From Vitellaria paradoxa (lineage: Eukaryota > Streptophyta > Magnoliopsida > Ericales > Sapotaceae), in the NCBI GenBank assembly GCA_019916065.1, contig CM034241.1, positions 12,809,223-12,873,222 of the forward strand: a stretch of DNA of 64,000 bases, read 5' to 3'. Shown here piece after piece: positions 23,438-36,200 of this stretch (its first letter is position 1; the number at the start of each line of letters is the position of its first letter). A model generated the notes under the pieces. The model did no database searches. It was not told where the DNA came from and saw only the letters and a program-made list of their open reading frames with translations. Position numbers and translations under genes: made by a program.

Positions 23438-25732
23438 TGTCACACCCCACTTAAGGATGTAACCGGCCGAGTACCCTAAGCCTTAGCTTAAGGAACACGC
23501 AAGCCTAATTTTCATTCAACTTAAATTTACAAAAAAGAAAACCTTCAATGAAAAAATAACCTTGCCATTTAAAAATTTACGAGAATAAATAAAATAGTCT
23601 ACTAACGTTTCAAACTTAAAATAATTAATAACAGTAATTAAAATATTTCAAATCATCAAACTCTAATCTAGCTACCAAAATAAAATCCATCAATAAAATG
23701 TAAAATTATTCCTAAGAGGCCACGACTTAAAGGTCCCACTGCCAGAGTCCATGTCTAATCCCTTCCAGGCTTACCTGAAAAATGTTAAAAGGAGGGGTGA
23801 GCTAAAAGCCCAGTGAATGGATTGCCAAGCCAAAAATAATAATATCCATTTGAAAATAATAAATTTTCAAATAACCAATTTAATCAAGAAAAATTTTCCA
23901 AGTAACCATGTCCATGCATAATCAATAACAATTTCAAAACCTGCACATCAGAGTGCAATAACATCCATAATTCATCCCGTCAATCACAACTGTGATAACA
24001 AACATTAATCCATGGATATATGGAAATTAAATATAAAATGTGCCAATATATTTTCTCATGGGCAGTGCCCGTTGGATCCAATATCGTACTTAGAGTCACC
24101 CAGTCTGGCTCCTGGGTTCTTCCCTAAGCCGATCCGATTGAGGTCACCACGGTTTTCACGGGCCTGTTCCTACAATCGTTGAGAACTAGGGTCACCACGG
24201 TTTTCACGGGCCTGTTCCCTAGTTGCCAGAGTCACACCACTTAAGGAGCCTGTCCCCTGGACTTTAATTTTTATTTCCAATAACCACAAAATAATTTTTC
24301 CATCACAATCTCATAATTTCCAGGATTAAACACAAGTGTCCAAATAATTTTACTATGCTCAATAGCATAAAACATATAATATTATTATCAAAACAATATA
24401 ATTTTTCACAAGAATAATCCAAAAATTTTCAACTTTCAAATCTTTATGCATGGAATAATTTATAAAATAATACTAGTAAGGCAAACCACTCACCTGGTGT
24501 CCAAAGATGTACACGTAAAATAAATCAGGATAATCCCTCACAATCCTGAATTCACGAAATTAAATACTTATTATTTAAAATCTATCGTAAAATTTACGTC
24601 TAATAATTTACTAAATATAAACCCTTCACTCTTCTAAAATAATTTAATTAATATAAATAAATAACCCTTTCAAATTGTCAAATTGATAATCGGCCAGCAA
24701 CCCCTTTCAATACATCAAGTGAAAAGTAAATTTTTTTTTTTTTATAACCCCTCCAATAGAACCTAACTTAATATATATACACATATATATATGTACATAT
24801 GCATGCACTGGTCGTCAGTTTCAAAATCAATTCAAAATATATTTATTTTTATTTTATTTTTTTTTCCACCCTCGTTAATGAAACAAGTGTTATATATATA
24901 TATATATGTTAGCTTCTGCCGACAACTTCCATAAATATATATATATATATATAATTAATAAAAATAGTTTTAATAAACCCAATCAAACCCTCTATCCCAG
25001 TAGTAACGGGATTTTTTTTTTTTTTTTAAATACACGCTGCCCATCTAAAAAAATTGAAAATCCATATAGCTGTACATACACAAGAATATATATGTATATA
25101 TATGCGTACAAATCTAGGAACCCAAAAATATATATTTATATATTTTTCAATCAATCAACTGTCGCACCTTTCCTCCCCGATATCTTATGTATTTATATAT
25201 ATATAAACTGCCGAACATGTACATATATATACAACTCAGGAAAGTCGAAAACCATGACTTATTTGATTAACTCTCTTTAACTTCTAACCCATCTCATCAA
25301 TGCTTGATATTTAATGAATAGAAAAATTAAAATAAAAATAAAAACTAACCTTTAATTCTTCTTCACTTCAGCCAAATCTTTCTCTTCTATCTCCTCTCTC
25401 TCTTAATTAGAAATAATAAAACCCTAGGAAGACACCTCTTATTTATAGCCTTAACTTCCTAATCGTATACTATTACTTCCATTAAATTATGGTGAACCTT
25501 CAATCCTAATCCAATCATAATTCTAATAACTCTTCAAATTATCCAAAACACTAAAAATTAAAATTTAATTATTTCCTAAATAAAGCAAACTAATTCTAAT
25601 AAGACTATAATACTCAATAAAGTTAACCAATTCTAATAAAATTATAACACTAGATAAAGCCAAACAATTCTAATAAAACTATAACACATAGAAATATAAA
25701 TAATAATAAATATATATATTTGGGTTATAACA
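23438..25732 (-). repeat. Chromovirus 5' LTR (2295 bp)
   Basis: Nearly identical to 16384-18691. The minus-strand TATAAATAAG at 25438-25447 is the promoter for the genomic RNA. Frames reported in this LTR are AT-repeat artefacts. Confidence 0.95.
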
Positions 25733-27440
25733 ACATACTTGGTAACAATGAATACTTAATTTAAGACAGTTGAGTTGGATACAAGGAGGTGGGCTATTAA
25801 GTGCAAGATGTCCTATGAAACTCCTTGTAGTTGGCGACTACGGGCTACTAAACTAAAAATACATGGCCAGTTTGAGATCACCAAGTATGAGGGCACTCAT
25901 AGTTATGTGTATGCTCAGATGAATCGAGATCACTCCCAGTTAGATGCAGGTTATGTTGCAATGCACATACAAGAATTGGTGAAGAAGGATCCATCAGTTT
26001 TAGTCGCTTTTTAGCTCTAGTCGTGAAGAATAAATTTCAATACGTAATATCAAATAGCAAAGCATAGGTTGCAAAACAGAAGGCAATAGCCAGTATTTTG
26101 AGGATTGGGATGAATCATACAGCAGGTTACCTATATTTCTTTATGCGGTGCAAAAATATAATCCTGACAACAGTATATAATGCTGGCACCATTGTCAATT
26201 ATCACTACCATTTAGGACCGATCGCTGGTACCGCCATCTTACAATACGTGTTCTGGGCATTTAAGCTATCTATTGATGGCTTCCAATTTTGTAGACCCAT
26301 CATAACAATAATGGCACTCACCTGTACGAAAAGTATAAAAGGAAATTGCTAATTGCTATGGGAACTGATGTTAACCTGCAAATCTTTCCACTGGCTTTTG
26401 CTATTGTAGACGCAAAGTCCCTTGATAGTTAGTACTGGTTTCTACGCAACTTAAGGAGGCATGTAGTTCCAAATAGGTAAGGCTTGTGTTTAATTTCTGA
26501 TCGGCACGATGGCATTACCAATACTATAAACACCCCCAACTCTGGATAGGAGCCCCCTTATGCCTTCCATAGATTTTGTCTGAGGCACATGGAGGCTAAT
26601 TTTAAGAAGAAATTCCCCGGCTCCCATTTAAATAAGTTAATGTCTCATGCTACAAAAACTCTACAGATTTACAAATTTGATTTGATAATGGAAAAGATAA
26701 AAGATCTCAATATCGATGCGTGGAAGTATTTAATGAAGATCCCAAGGTGTAGTGGACAATGTCTTATGACGAAGGCCTTAAATACTGGAATGAGACAATG
26801 AATATTTTTGAGTGTTTCAATAATGTCATACGAGATGCCAGATCGTTACCTATTGTAGCATGTGCTTAATTTACATTCTACAAAGTCATGACATACTTCA
26901 ATAATAGGAATGAAATTTCAATGGCAGCTCAAGAGGTTGGAGTTCAGTATCCACAAGAGTCATGGAATTGATTGATAAGTATCAACAATGTGCTCGAGGT
27001 CACAAAATTGTGTGATTTAATCAGATCAATAGGTGTATGAGATAACTACAGGGGCAACGTCTAAATGGGGGTGGTCATGTACAGGTGGTATCTCTGAAAG
27101 ATAAAAGTTGCATATGTGGTAAATGGAGCAATCGGCGGATCCCATGCTTGCATGTCATTGCCGTTTCTGAGGAACGTCGTTATGACTAGATGGCCATGAT
27201 TTCTGTAGAGTGCAGCACCGATTCTTATGTTAATACATATGCTCCCCGTTTCCACCCCTTACATGATCCAAAATATTGGGAGATGCCAAATGTCCCAACT
27301 TTCATCCCAAATGAACATTTGAAGCAAAAGAAAGAAAGATCGATATCGACTCACATTACAAATGAGATGGATAGGAGTGAAAGTTTGACTAAGCTGCGGT
27401 GTGGTATTTGTCGTGTGTCATACTAGGAGGAACTATCCCG
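25733..27440 (+). pseudogene. Mutator-like transposase, catalytic and SWIM region (decayed)
   Basis: This continues the transposase cut at 16383. In order: the end of the MuDR DNA-binding domain (PCSWRLRATKLK, FEITKYEGTHS; 25775-25925); the DDE transposase (YKRKLLIAMGTD, QIFPLAFAIVDAK, CLISDRHDGI, FCLRHMEANFKKKF; about 26240-26640); a SWIM zinc finger (SCICGKW ... IPCLHVIAV; about 27105-27165); and the usual C-terminal Y-x-P-x-W and Cys-rich tail ending at 27424. The residue expected to be the first catalytic Asp (IDGTHL) reads Asn, and several stops and frame changes occur. It is dead, but clearly a plant MULE transposase. Confidence 0.8.
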
Positions 27441-27734
27441 GAAGAGCCACACGCTAGTTAGTTTTTTGATTGTTTGAAATACGTAATTTGTGAAAGAGAC
27501 TTCAAACCATTTTGTTATGTAATTTGGAAGACCATAAACTATTTAGTTATGTAATTTGTTAGATGTTTAGTTGTTATGTTATATATGTTGTAAGACTTTG
27601 AACCATTCAGTTGAGTACAAGGTTTGATCATGTTGACTATTTTGTCACTGCCCATTTGTATAATTTCTAAAATTTGAAATGCTTACTATGATAATTAGAA
27701 CTATTGGTAAATTTTTTCCCTCCTTGTATATGTT

Positions 27735-30115
27735 ATGGATCCTCCGAGCAATCAGGATCATCCTTTGTATCCCCAGGACCTCGTGATTCATCTATACTAG
27801 GTGCATAGCTCCGATGTAGATCTACCATTATGTGGGGATGATGGGGTATGTTTTTAACTTTGTTAGTTCCCTTCAATTTGATACTTACAATTGTTAAATG
27901 CTTATTATGCTTATAATCTATTCACTGCTCAGGAGTCTTCCGTACTTGATCTTCGTACTAGGCAGCACCTCATGAGGCACCTTACACGGACTCCTAGGGA
28001 TGCTCGAGTTGTTGACTATCTTGTCAAAGCCGGAGTGTATGGGTTTTACCGCTTGGGTTGTATCATGTTATACAAGTTGTTGATCACAGCACCTGAGGAG
28101 AGATGGTGAGTTGAGACCCACATTTTCCATACGTCGAATAGGGAGTGCACCATCATATTAGAGGACATTAGTGCTATCACTAGCTTGTCTGTTGATGGTA
28201 TGGCGGTTATAGGCGTTGATATGTCTTATACAGTGCCTACGTGGAAAGACATAGTTTAAGGCCACCTAGGTGTAGCCACCTGCCAACGCTATCAAAGGGA
28301 ATGCGATCAAGTTTAGTTGGTTACTCTAGCACTTTGGACAACTCCCACCTGACGCTGGCGATAATGTTGTGCGACAGCATGCCCGTGGGACTATATTCAT
28401 GTTGATTAGATGATGCTTGTTCCCTAACAAGTCTCGTAGCTTGATCCCGCTGATGTATCTACTGTTGCTCGATGATCTGGATCATGTTGGACAATATAGC
28501 TGGGGAGGAGTAGCATTGGCTTATGTATACCAACAGATGTGTAGAGCTTCACAAACACGAGCGAATGAGATGGCTAGCCTATTAGTCATTCTCTAGATAT
28601 GGGCTTGGGAGCAATTTACTATATTCAAACCTATTGTCCAACACCGAGGTAGATGAGCCGACAAACCTCAACACGAGGAGCCAGATGTGGCACAGCCTAA
28701 TGGACTAGATGTGGCACAGCCAGCCGACAGACCCATATGACTGTAAGTATGATAGCATTAAATTAGTTAATTTGTTTATATTTGTTTTATAATGTTATAT
28801 GGTTTTATAACAAATTAATAAATATATTCAAATTGGAACAACGATGGCATGGGGGCTTATGTTGGCATTTTCACGTACTTTAGTTGAGTACAGGGACCAG
28901 ATAGACTTGATGGTAGAGCCACAGATGATATGGCAGCCATATCCAGTGGATCTAGATGTCCCAGCTCACAACCGACAGATATGGCGGGCGAGATTGCCAT
29001 TGATATAATTAGACATTGTCGAGATGCTCGATCGCGTCATGCGGTAGTTTAGCATGATTCAACATGAGCCCTCGATTAGTGATACATCTATCGAGTTACA
29101 CGCCATTAATTGTTGAGGTAAGACTGGCACTAACTGGAGTATCACGCATGCTAATCACATCACCGCTTGGAATGATCATTGTGCTTCGGTGGTCATTGGC
29201 GACATATTTATAGGTCGGATGGATCGTGCTGATCCTTATATGCACTAGTACGAGCTTATTACCAAGCATCCTATCGAGCCTCCTCGCGACACGTCTCCTA
29301 TTAGATTCCAGTCAGTAGTTGCCATAAGGGAGAATTAGTAAATATCTATTCTCAGTATACATACAATGTATATTCCTATTTATTTTTTATTTTTTATGTT
29401 TATAATTTTGACAGTTGGATGATTTTTTAAAGGTATAGACTACAGTCATGACCACACAGATTGCAGCAGAGTTCTTCACTTGCACTGATATGAAAGAGGT
29501 GCGTTGGTTAGCGACGAGATTGAGAATAGTGGGTCAGAGGACTGTTGTTGCGCTAAATAAGGAGCATTGAATCGGGGAAGATATGAGTAGATTGAGATAA
29601 GACAGAGCTAGACCGTCTAGTTCAGGTAGCGATGGACCTTCTAACTCAGTTGGACTTGCACCTGGAGCTGGAGATAGACCATCTACATCTACCTCAGCCC
29701 CCCCCATCAATCTCAGCCAGAGATGGCCCTTCCGCTTTTACCGAGGTTAGCCCATCCACATCACCCAGTGCACCTACTGACCTACTAGGCATCGATGACT
29801 ATACAGTGATCAATGAAGATGCGAAAGTATTACCATCACACGGCTCACAATTAGTTACACCGACATTACCACCAAGCAGATTGGTTCAACCATCTCTGAT
29901 GATGTATGTGGGGGGGGAGGAGGACGAGACTTCGATATCAGACTAAGATAGAGCCTAGTCATGTACAGTTAGGGGAGCCCCTCAGCCAAGCACAGGAGAC
30001 TGAGGCACCCTCTCATCTGACAGAGCCTCCAACTGAGCCAAAGCAAGTGAGAGGCGTAGGAATCTAGTGCGGATTCGGAAGGTTCCTAGGTGTGGGATGC
30101 AATAGTATTTTGTAA
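27735..30115 (+). pseudogene. Plant mobile domain (MAIN-like) gene, decayed
   Basis: It starts MDPPSNQDHPLYPQDLV at 27735. Next are LLITAPEERW and THIFHTSNRECTIILED (28070-28165), and VDGMAVIGVDMSYTVPTWKD; after a non-coding gap (28745-28840) come VEYRDQIDLMVEP, WQPYPVD and VEMLDRVMRQFSMIQHEP (28885-29075). These match plant mobile domain proteins (MAIN/MAIL-like, often annotated as 'phosphatase 7 long form'). A Ser/Pro-rich tail follows (29600-29945). Stops occur throughout. PMD genes are known cargo of Mutator-like and gypsy elements, and this one follows a MULE transposase by about 300 bp on the same strand. Confidence 0.7.
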
Positions 30116-33100
30116 TGAACACATCTAGTATATTGATTATCTAACATTTTGATTTCTTAACTAATTCTTTTTGTACATGGATTTCATTTATATGTATCCT
30201 GAATGAAATAGTCTACTTCAACATGTAAATATTTATAATATTTATATTTCCACAAATATGTTTCTCGTACCTTGATTTCTACAAATATGTTTCTTATTTC
30301 TAAGATATTATTGTGTTCTTTTCGGTATACCTATTGTTTGCTTTTTTTTTTTTTTTTTTTGTGGTTAACTTTCTAGTTTTGCTAATTTTGCTTTGACATT
30401 AGGTCTCAGGTAAGTTTCTTGTGATGGATTCATCTGAAAATGATGGAAATGGTGGTCACTATAGTGTATATCCTATGATGGCGAGAAGATAAGGTTTGCT
30501 GTGAAAATTTCTATTACGTGGTCAAGTGTCTGAGAAATTCCAGGAGACCTTATGACTTTTGCATATTATTCTGAGACAGCATGCTACAAAAACAGTAAGT
30601 AATATGGTATCTTTTGTATTGATATTCTTAAAAAGTGTAGTAATTCATTTATCTTTCTTTCTAAATAAATGTTGTGCATTGAAGGGGTTATCTTCTACTT
30701 CGCCAATCTTTTTTCCCCAGCAACCCAAGGAACTTTATAGATGTCGGTGGTGGTGTCCTCGGCTGCAAAGGATTCCATTCAAGTTTCTGAACTATACAGT
30801 GTGCATTGTCACTGAGCATAGGTAATAAAAAAGCACACATTTACGCACGTCCTCACATTTGCATCCATATTGTAAGTTTGTTTTTATTTTTTGGTGGGAT
30901 TGGAATTTTCTCTTCTCTCATTTTATATATTTATTGGTCTTGTGATTTTGTGAACTTTAGTAGTCATATAAAAGAGGGAAGATTGTAATATACATGGTTT
31001 GATTTAGTTATCACTCTCTGATAGTGTCAAAGGCAAAATTTCATTGCTAGAAAGAGGATAGGCAAATTTTGCTAGGGCATTGATTCATTTCTGTCTCGAG
31101 CAAATCCTAAGTTGCTTCTTCTTATTTTTTTAAATTGATGTATATGAATATTACACTTCATAATTTGTTTGGGAATAATGCTATGTAGATTGATTGGTGT
31201 CAGACATGTCTCATATAGGGATATTGTCAAAAGTTGGGACTCATGACGAGGACCTTACTATGGATGGAATTGAAAAAGAAATTCTTTCAAGATGACAATT
31301 GGAAAGCTAAATAAAGAAGTCAGTCATATTTTGGTAATAAAAATATTGTGATATTGCTTCAAATTTAGGGAGACACTGACAAGCATTCTCTCTTTATATA
31401 TTAGCGTGTATGTAAGTCTAAAGGAAATGATTTCTTGCTCTGATTCTGGTTAGAAAGAACATTGAACTCACGTTACTATAGTATTACATACACAAGTTGT
31501 TTTCCACAAAATATATTGACTGTTTATGAATTTTGGGTTTTGATTCTTAAATTTGAATGCTTGGAAGGTTATTCTTGTTAATATATTTGTTTTTTTTTTT
31601 TTTTTCTGCTAGCAAGTACAATTGCTTAATAATTTAAGTTGCTTGAACTATTTGTTGCTCCCTTGTTTAGTTGAGGATTTGTTATGTCATTTGTCATAGT
31701 GGTTTTGGCTCCAAGACACTTCTAAAGATGTTAAAGATGTTGCAAAACAAGTGTTCTGGTCTTGCACGTGTTCTAGTTTGCAGGTGGAGTCCAGGGATTC
31801 AAAAACCGCCATTTGAAATGGTGTGTGCGGTGTTAAGGCAAAAACCACCATCCAAGATGGTGTTTCTTGGATTAGCATGCCACCGCATCTTGTAGGTGTT
31901 GTGATGACTCGTTCAAGAACCACCATTTGAAATGGTGTCTTTAAGTTGGCTCCCCCAAAGTTGCTATATGAGATTCCGTTTGTTCAAGTTCATTGCATAA
32001 CCATTATATTATTTCATGGTTTCAATATCAACCAACAATCATGGTCTCAGACCGCGATTTCATTAACAGCAATCATCTAAATAGTTTTCACCTGACTATT
32101 CTTGCACAAGTAATGTTAATATGCACCGTAAAACAGGAAAAAAAAAAAAAAAAAAAAAAAAACTTGCTTTCTACCATACCACCAAAACCAGTCAATAGAC
32201 TTACCAAAATGGTAAGTTGGTAACTAGTCATTAAAAATAAATAAAATAATCAAATTCAACACTAAAAGTAATATCATTACCAAACCCAAGATATCATAAT
32301 CCAACTCGTTTATCAAGTTTGTTGAATAACTCCGGTATCGTCGTAAGTTTCTAATCGATCTTGTTTACGAAAATAACATAGTTAAAACTAATCTAGTTAT
32401 CCATTAAAATCTTAACGAGAAAATCCATGTTCAAGACAAATAAATAAACATGATAAGCTATAGAAAAGTAATTTCACAAACCATCAACCAACTTGCTCGT
32501 TAGTCTTGTAAAACCGAGCTTGTGCTTGCTCATGTTTAATTTATTTATTTGTTGAACTTGAAAAAAATCCATAAGCTCATTCATTTACCTTATCAAATAA
32601 ATATAAACAAGCTCTTAACCAACTTATTAGCAAGCAGCTTATCAAACGATTGTTTGCAGCAAACCTACTAATTCGCTGATACTGAAAGAGTATTCATTCA
32701 CTGATAACTAAAGAAATGGTAAAGTACCTAAAATAACCAAATCAAACATTTCTAAATATCAAGTTTACCATGTTGCTAAAACCATTACTGGTTTTGATCA
32801 AAATCACATAAAAATAATTACCAATGAATATGAATTAAAGATACTGTTTTATGACCACAATTACCATTTTTGCATGGTACCAAAAACCAATATTTCAATA
32901 CCATAGCCCGAGTAACACGATTGAATCTCAGGTTCTTTTAACAAAACCCCAAACCATAAAACACCAATTGATCTAACCCTAAATATCACTTGAAATATAT
33001 CTAGTAGATTTTTTCGTTTTTATGTACAATTGTATAGAATTTGAATATCAACAGCAAGTATGACTAGTAGTTTCCCAAAACTAAATGAGGGATTCATATT

Positions 33101-33147
33101 TCTGCATGTTTTGTACAACCAGTCTATATATATATACATATATATCA
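30116..33147. other. Intergenic DNA between MULE/PMD relic and ACA gene
   Basis: No supportable gene. Contains poly(T) near 30339-30360 and 31588-31605, poly(A) 32139-32161, the palindrome cluster 31806-31938 and an AT run near 33127-33146. A short Cys/Trp-rich frame near 30720-30820 is unrecognised. The ATPase 3' untranslated region should lie at the right edge. Confidence 0.6.
31806..31938. repeat. Three related short palindromes
   Basis: CC(G/A)CCATTTGAAATGGTGT at 31806-31824 and 31920-31938, and CCACCATCCAAGATGGTGT at 31845-31863. The third copy has perfect 8-bp arms CACCATTT/AAATGGTG; the middle copy has changed on both arms so pairing is kept (CCATC/GATGG). Confidence 0.8.
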
Positions 33148-33249
33148 TCATTTTACAGTTGCAGAGAGGGAAAATAACATCAAAACATCACCGCTACCAT
33201 TAATCAGCGATTCTATTTCCACTACTACTATGCCTCGTATTGATTGAAC
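33148..33249 (-). CDS. ACA: ACA possible last exon D
   Basis: Acceptor TTTCAG at 33250, then an open frame ([14 protein letters not shown]...) ending TGA 33148-33150, in phase with exon C. There is no family match, so coding status is uncertain; it could be 3' UTR. Confidence 0.3.
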   Translation of the reverse strand, partial: VQSIRGIVVVEIESLINGSGDVLMLFSLSATVK

Positions 33250-36200
33250 CTGAAATCCAAGTGATGTCAAAAATTAATCAAGCAAGCAAATAATTGCATC
33301 TTTTAAGCACAGAGGAATGGGAGGCATTTTTACCTCGTCGATTACATAATCCATTGAAGAAATTGCTGAAAGCCTCCTCGGAGACACCATTGCAAGAGGC
33401 CACCTAGTTCAAGTGGAAGTGGGGGAGAAAGAAGAATTATCAATATTTGTATAATGATTTTAAATAACCGACGCGCGTATCATTAGTACTACTGATTTAA
33501 CAATTAAAGATGAATAAACTGAAACTTCGAACGTTCATGGAAACATAGATAAATTCTCCATATGATGAATCTCTCCTAGTAGATGTGAAAATGAACAAAA
33601 GATAATAGAAAGAAAAGGGTTATGTGCTTCTGGTGGCTCGGGGTAGCAAGGGAGACACATTACCCTTTCTGGCTCAATATTTAATCATTGTTAACAGACT
33701 GACCTGATAATGTCAATAGCGCTGAGAGAGGAATCAACTTCCCAGCCATTGCAAGAGGCCAACTAGTTCAAGTGGAAGTGGGGGAGAAAGAAGAATTATC
33801 AATATTTGTATAATGATTTTAAATAATCAACGCACGTATCATTATTACTACTGATTTAGCAATTAAAAATGAATAAACTGAAACTTCGAACATTCATGGA
33901 AACATATATAAATTCTCGATAAGATGAATCTCCCCTAGTAGATGTGAAAATGAACAAAAGAGAACAGAAAGAAAACGGTTATGTACCAGCGGTGGGTCGG
34001 AGTAGCAAGGGGGACACATTACCCTTTCTGGCTCAATATTTAATCATTGTTAACAGACTGACCTGATAATGCCAATAGCGATCGAAATATGCCAGAGTTT
34101 CCAGCTGAGTCCGACAGTAGAAGTAAACTTCCCAAGAAACATGATTATAGTCACCTAATTAAGAAAGGAAGTAAGATACAGCCATGCATATGTAGCATAA
34201 ATCCGCGAGAGAGAGAGAGAGAGAGAGACCTGAAGCACAGCAATTAGGCTCACCATGCCCACAAAGAGAGAGTTTCTTGTCACCCCTTTGAATACATTAA
34301 TTTCATCTGGCTTCCGAGCATTAAATAAATTGAAAACCTGCAATTTCAGTTGTTTATGGTTAGCTATTTTGTGTGTTTTTTAGGTAAACACACACAAAGA
34401 AGAATAAAATGACAAAGAAATTGCATCACTAAACATAAAAGGTCAAAAGAAACTAGATTTAGATTTAGTGCCAGTAAAGTGCCTTTTGCTTTGACGAAAA
34501 GCTTCACTGTTGTTGAACACAGAATAACACTCAGAGATCATCATCTCTGAGATCTAAAACGTGTGATTCCATTGAAGGTCAAGAAATACATGAAAAGTGA
34601 ACAATTTTGATACCTAGGGCCCATTATACAATTGTAGGGAAAGACTGGTGAGGATGTGAAAGCATAAAATTAAGGTGGTTTGAATAAAATAGAGGAATGC
34701 ATCCAAAAGTGTTTTATGTGATCATCAAAAAGAAAGTTCTATAGGACAAACAGTTAGACCTAGTACGCCATATGTTTCAAGATGTAGGATCCCAAAAAAA
34801 AAAGATGTTAATAAAATGAATTTAATAGAAATGAAAATGCTATGGTAGATGTTTGTCAAAATGAGATAATTTGAGGTAGCACCAATTCGAAATAAAAATG
34901 ATAAGACGGTAGAGGTAGTACAATTGAAGATAAAATGAGAGAATCAGCTAAGGTCATTCAATCATATACAACAGAAAACTCGTAGAGGTGCCTACTAAGA
35001 GGAAAGACACCATCCAAGCCATGGGCAACACAAAGGGGCTATAATTGACCAATACTCACATGGGTAGAAATTAAGAGAGAGAGAGAAAGAGAGAGACAGA
35101 TGACTCAATGTCATTTATCAGAATAAATGACCCAAAACTGAGTGGAAGGTGGAAAAAAAAATCCATGTAGTCAACCCCCAATTAATTGGCAAATACTAAG
35201 TTAAGCGATAAGTTGGGAATTAGATGTTTCTTTCTTTATTCTTCCTCACCACCCCTCCAAAAGTTTACTAACATTTATTCCAACTGGTAAAGAGTATTCA
35301 ATTCATGTAATTTCTTTAAAAATAAGGGGAAATGACGGAAAGTTCATGATAGAAATGTAGTGACTAATTAACATAACATATGTTGTAGTATACCGGTTAT
35401 TATTTGGGGCCTCAAATTTGAAAGGGCTCATAGATATTGGGATGATTTAGCATTCGTGCAAAAAATGGAGGAATAGAAAATCAGATCTACAATTACACTG
35501 TGAGGATGCGCACACAAAAAAAGTATCACTTTCTGCAGCATAAAAAAGATAATTGAGGACCAATTTTATGACACTAATCACATAAGAAATTGAAAACTAG
35601 GAAAATACAAGATTGCAATAACAATGCCTGTATTTGTCTCAAATGCTCTGTATATGTATTATCATGCTTAAGCAATCAATTTTCATTTTCTTTATTTCAG
35701 CTGGTAAACATACCTGACAAAAGACAAATGCATTGAATATCACTGTATTCTTCACTTTATTGGCATGTTCAAGGGAGCCATCTAAATGCAGGATACTTCT
35801 ACCTCGGAAATTAAGGACAAGCAGTACAGTCACTTGATATAGAGCCTGCAATAGTTCAAACACCGACAACGATTACAATTTTGGCAAGTGAATTAAGAGT
35901 CATGGATTAGAATCCCACCCCCCGGCGGATTAATCATTTAGAGATCATGACCCACCAGGCCCCACCCACACCACAACCGGGTAATACAGAGGGGGTTAAT
36001 CTGGTGACCACTGTCTTACCATTGAACAGCCCATTTGTGGGCCTTCGATTTTGCTATTGTGACAATAAAATAGCTGTTACAAGTCTAAAATGAAAATCTA
36101 AAAAAAAAAAAAAAATACCTGTGTTAGTAAATTCCTCCACATGATTTTTGTAATCAGAGGTTCCCTGAGTAAAGAACAGGAGACAAAAAAATAATGTGGC

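Larger units (their letters stand above)
16384..25732 (-). mobile_element. Complete Ty3/gypsy chromovirus, young insertion
   Basis: A 9.35 kb element in minus orientation: 5' LTR 23438-25732, primer site 23420-23433, gag-pol 23297-18739, polypurine tract 18692-18704, 3' LTR 16384-18691. The 5-bp target duplication ACATA is perfect (16379-16383 and 25733-25737). The LTRs differ by roughly a dozen substitutions plus small indels in A/T runs over about 2.3 kb, by eye about 0.5%, implying a recent insertion. The integrase ends in a chromodomain-like segment, placing it among chromoviruses (Tekay/Del-like, inferred). It sits inside a Mutator-like transposase pseudogene. Confidence 0.95.

Noticed and set aside
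35890..36050. GC-rich patch in an ACA intron resembling a SINE (CAATGGTAAGACAGTGG on the minus strand)
   Set aside because: A box-B-like GGGATTCTAATCC is over 100 nt away and no tail or target duplication is visible; too weak to list.
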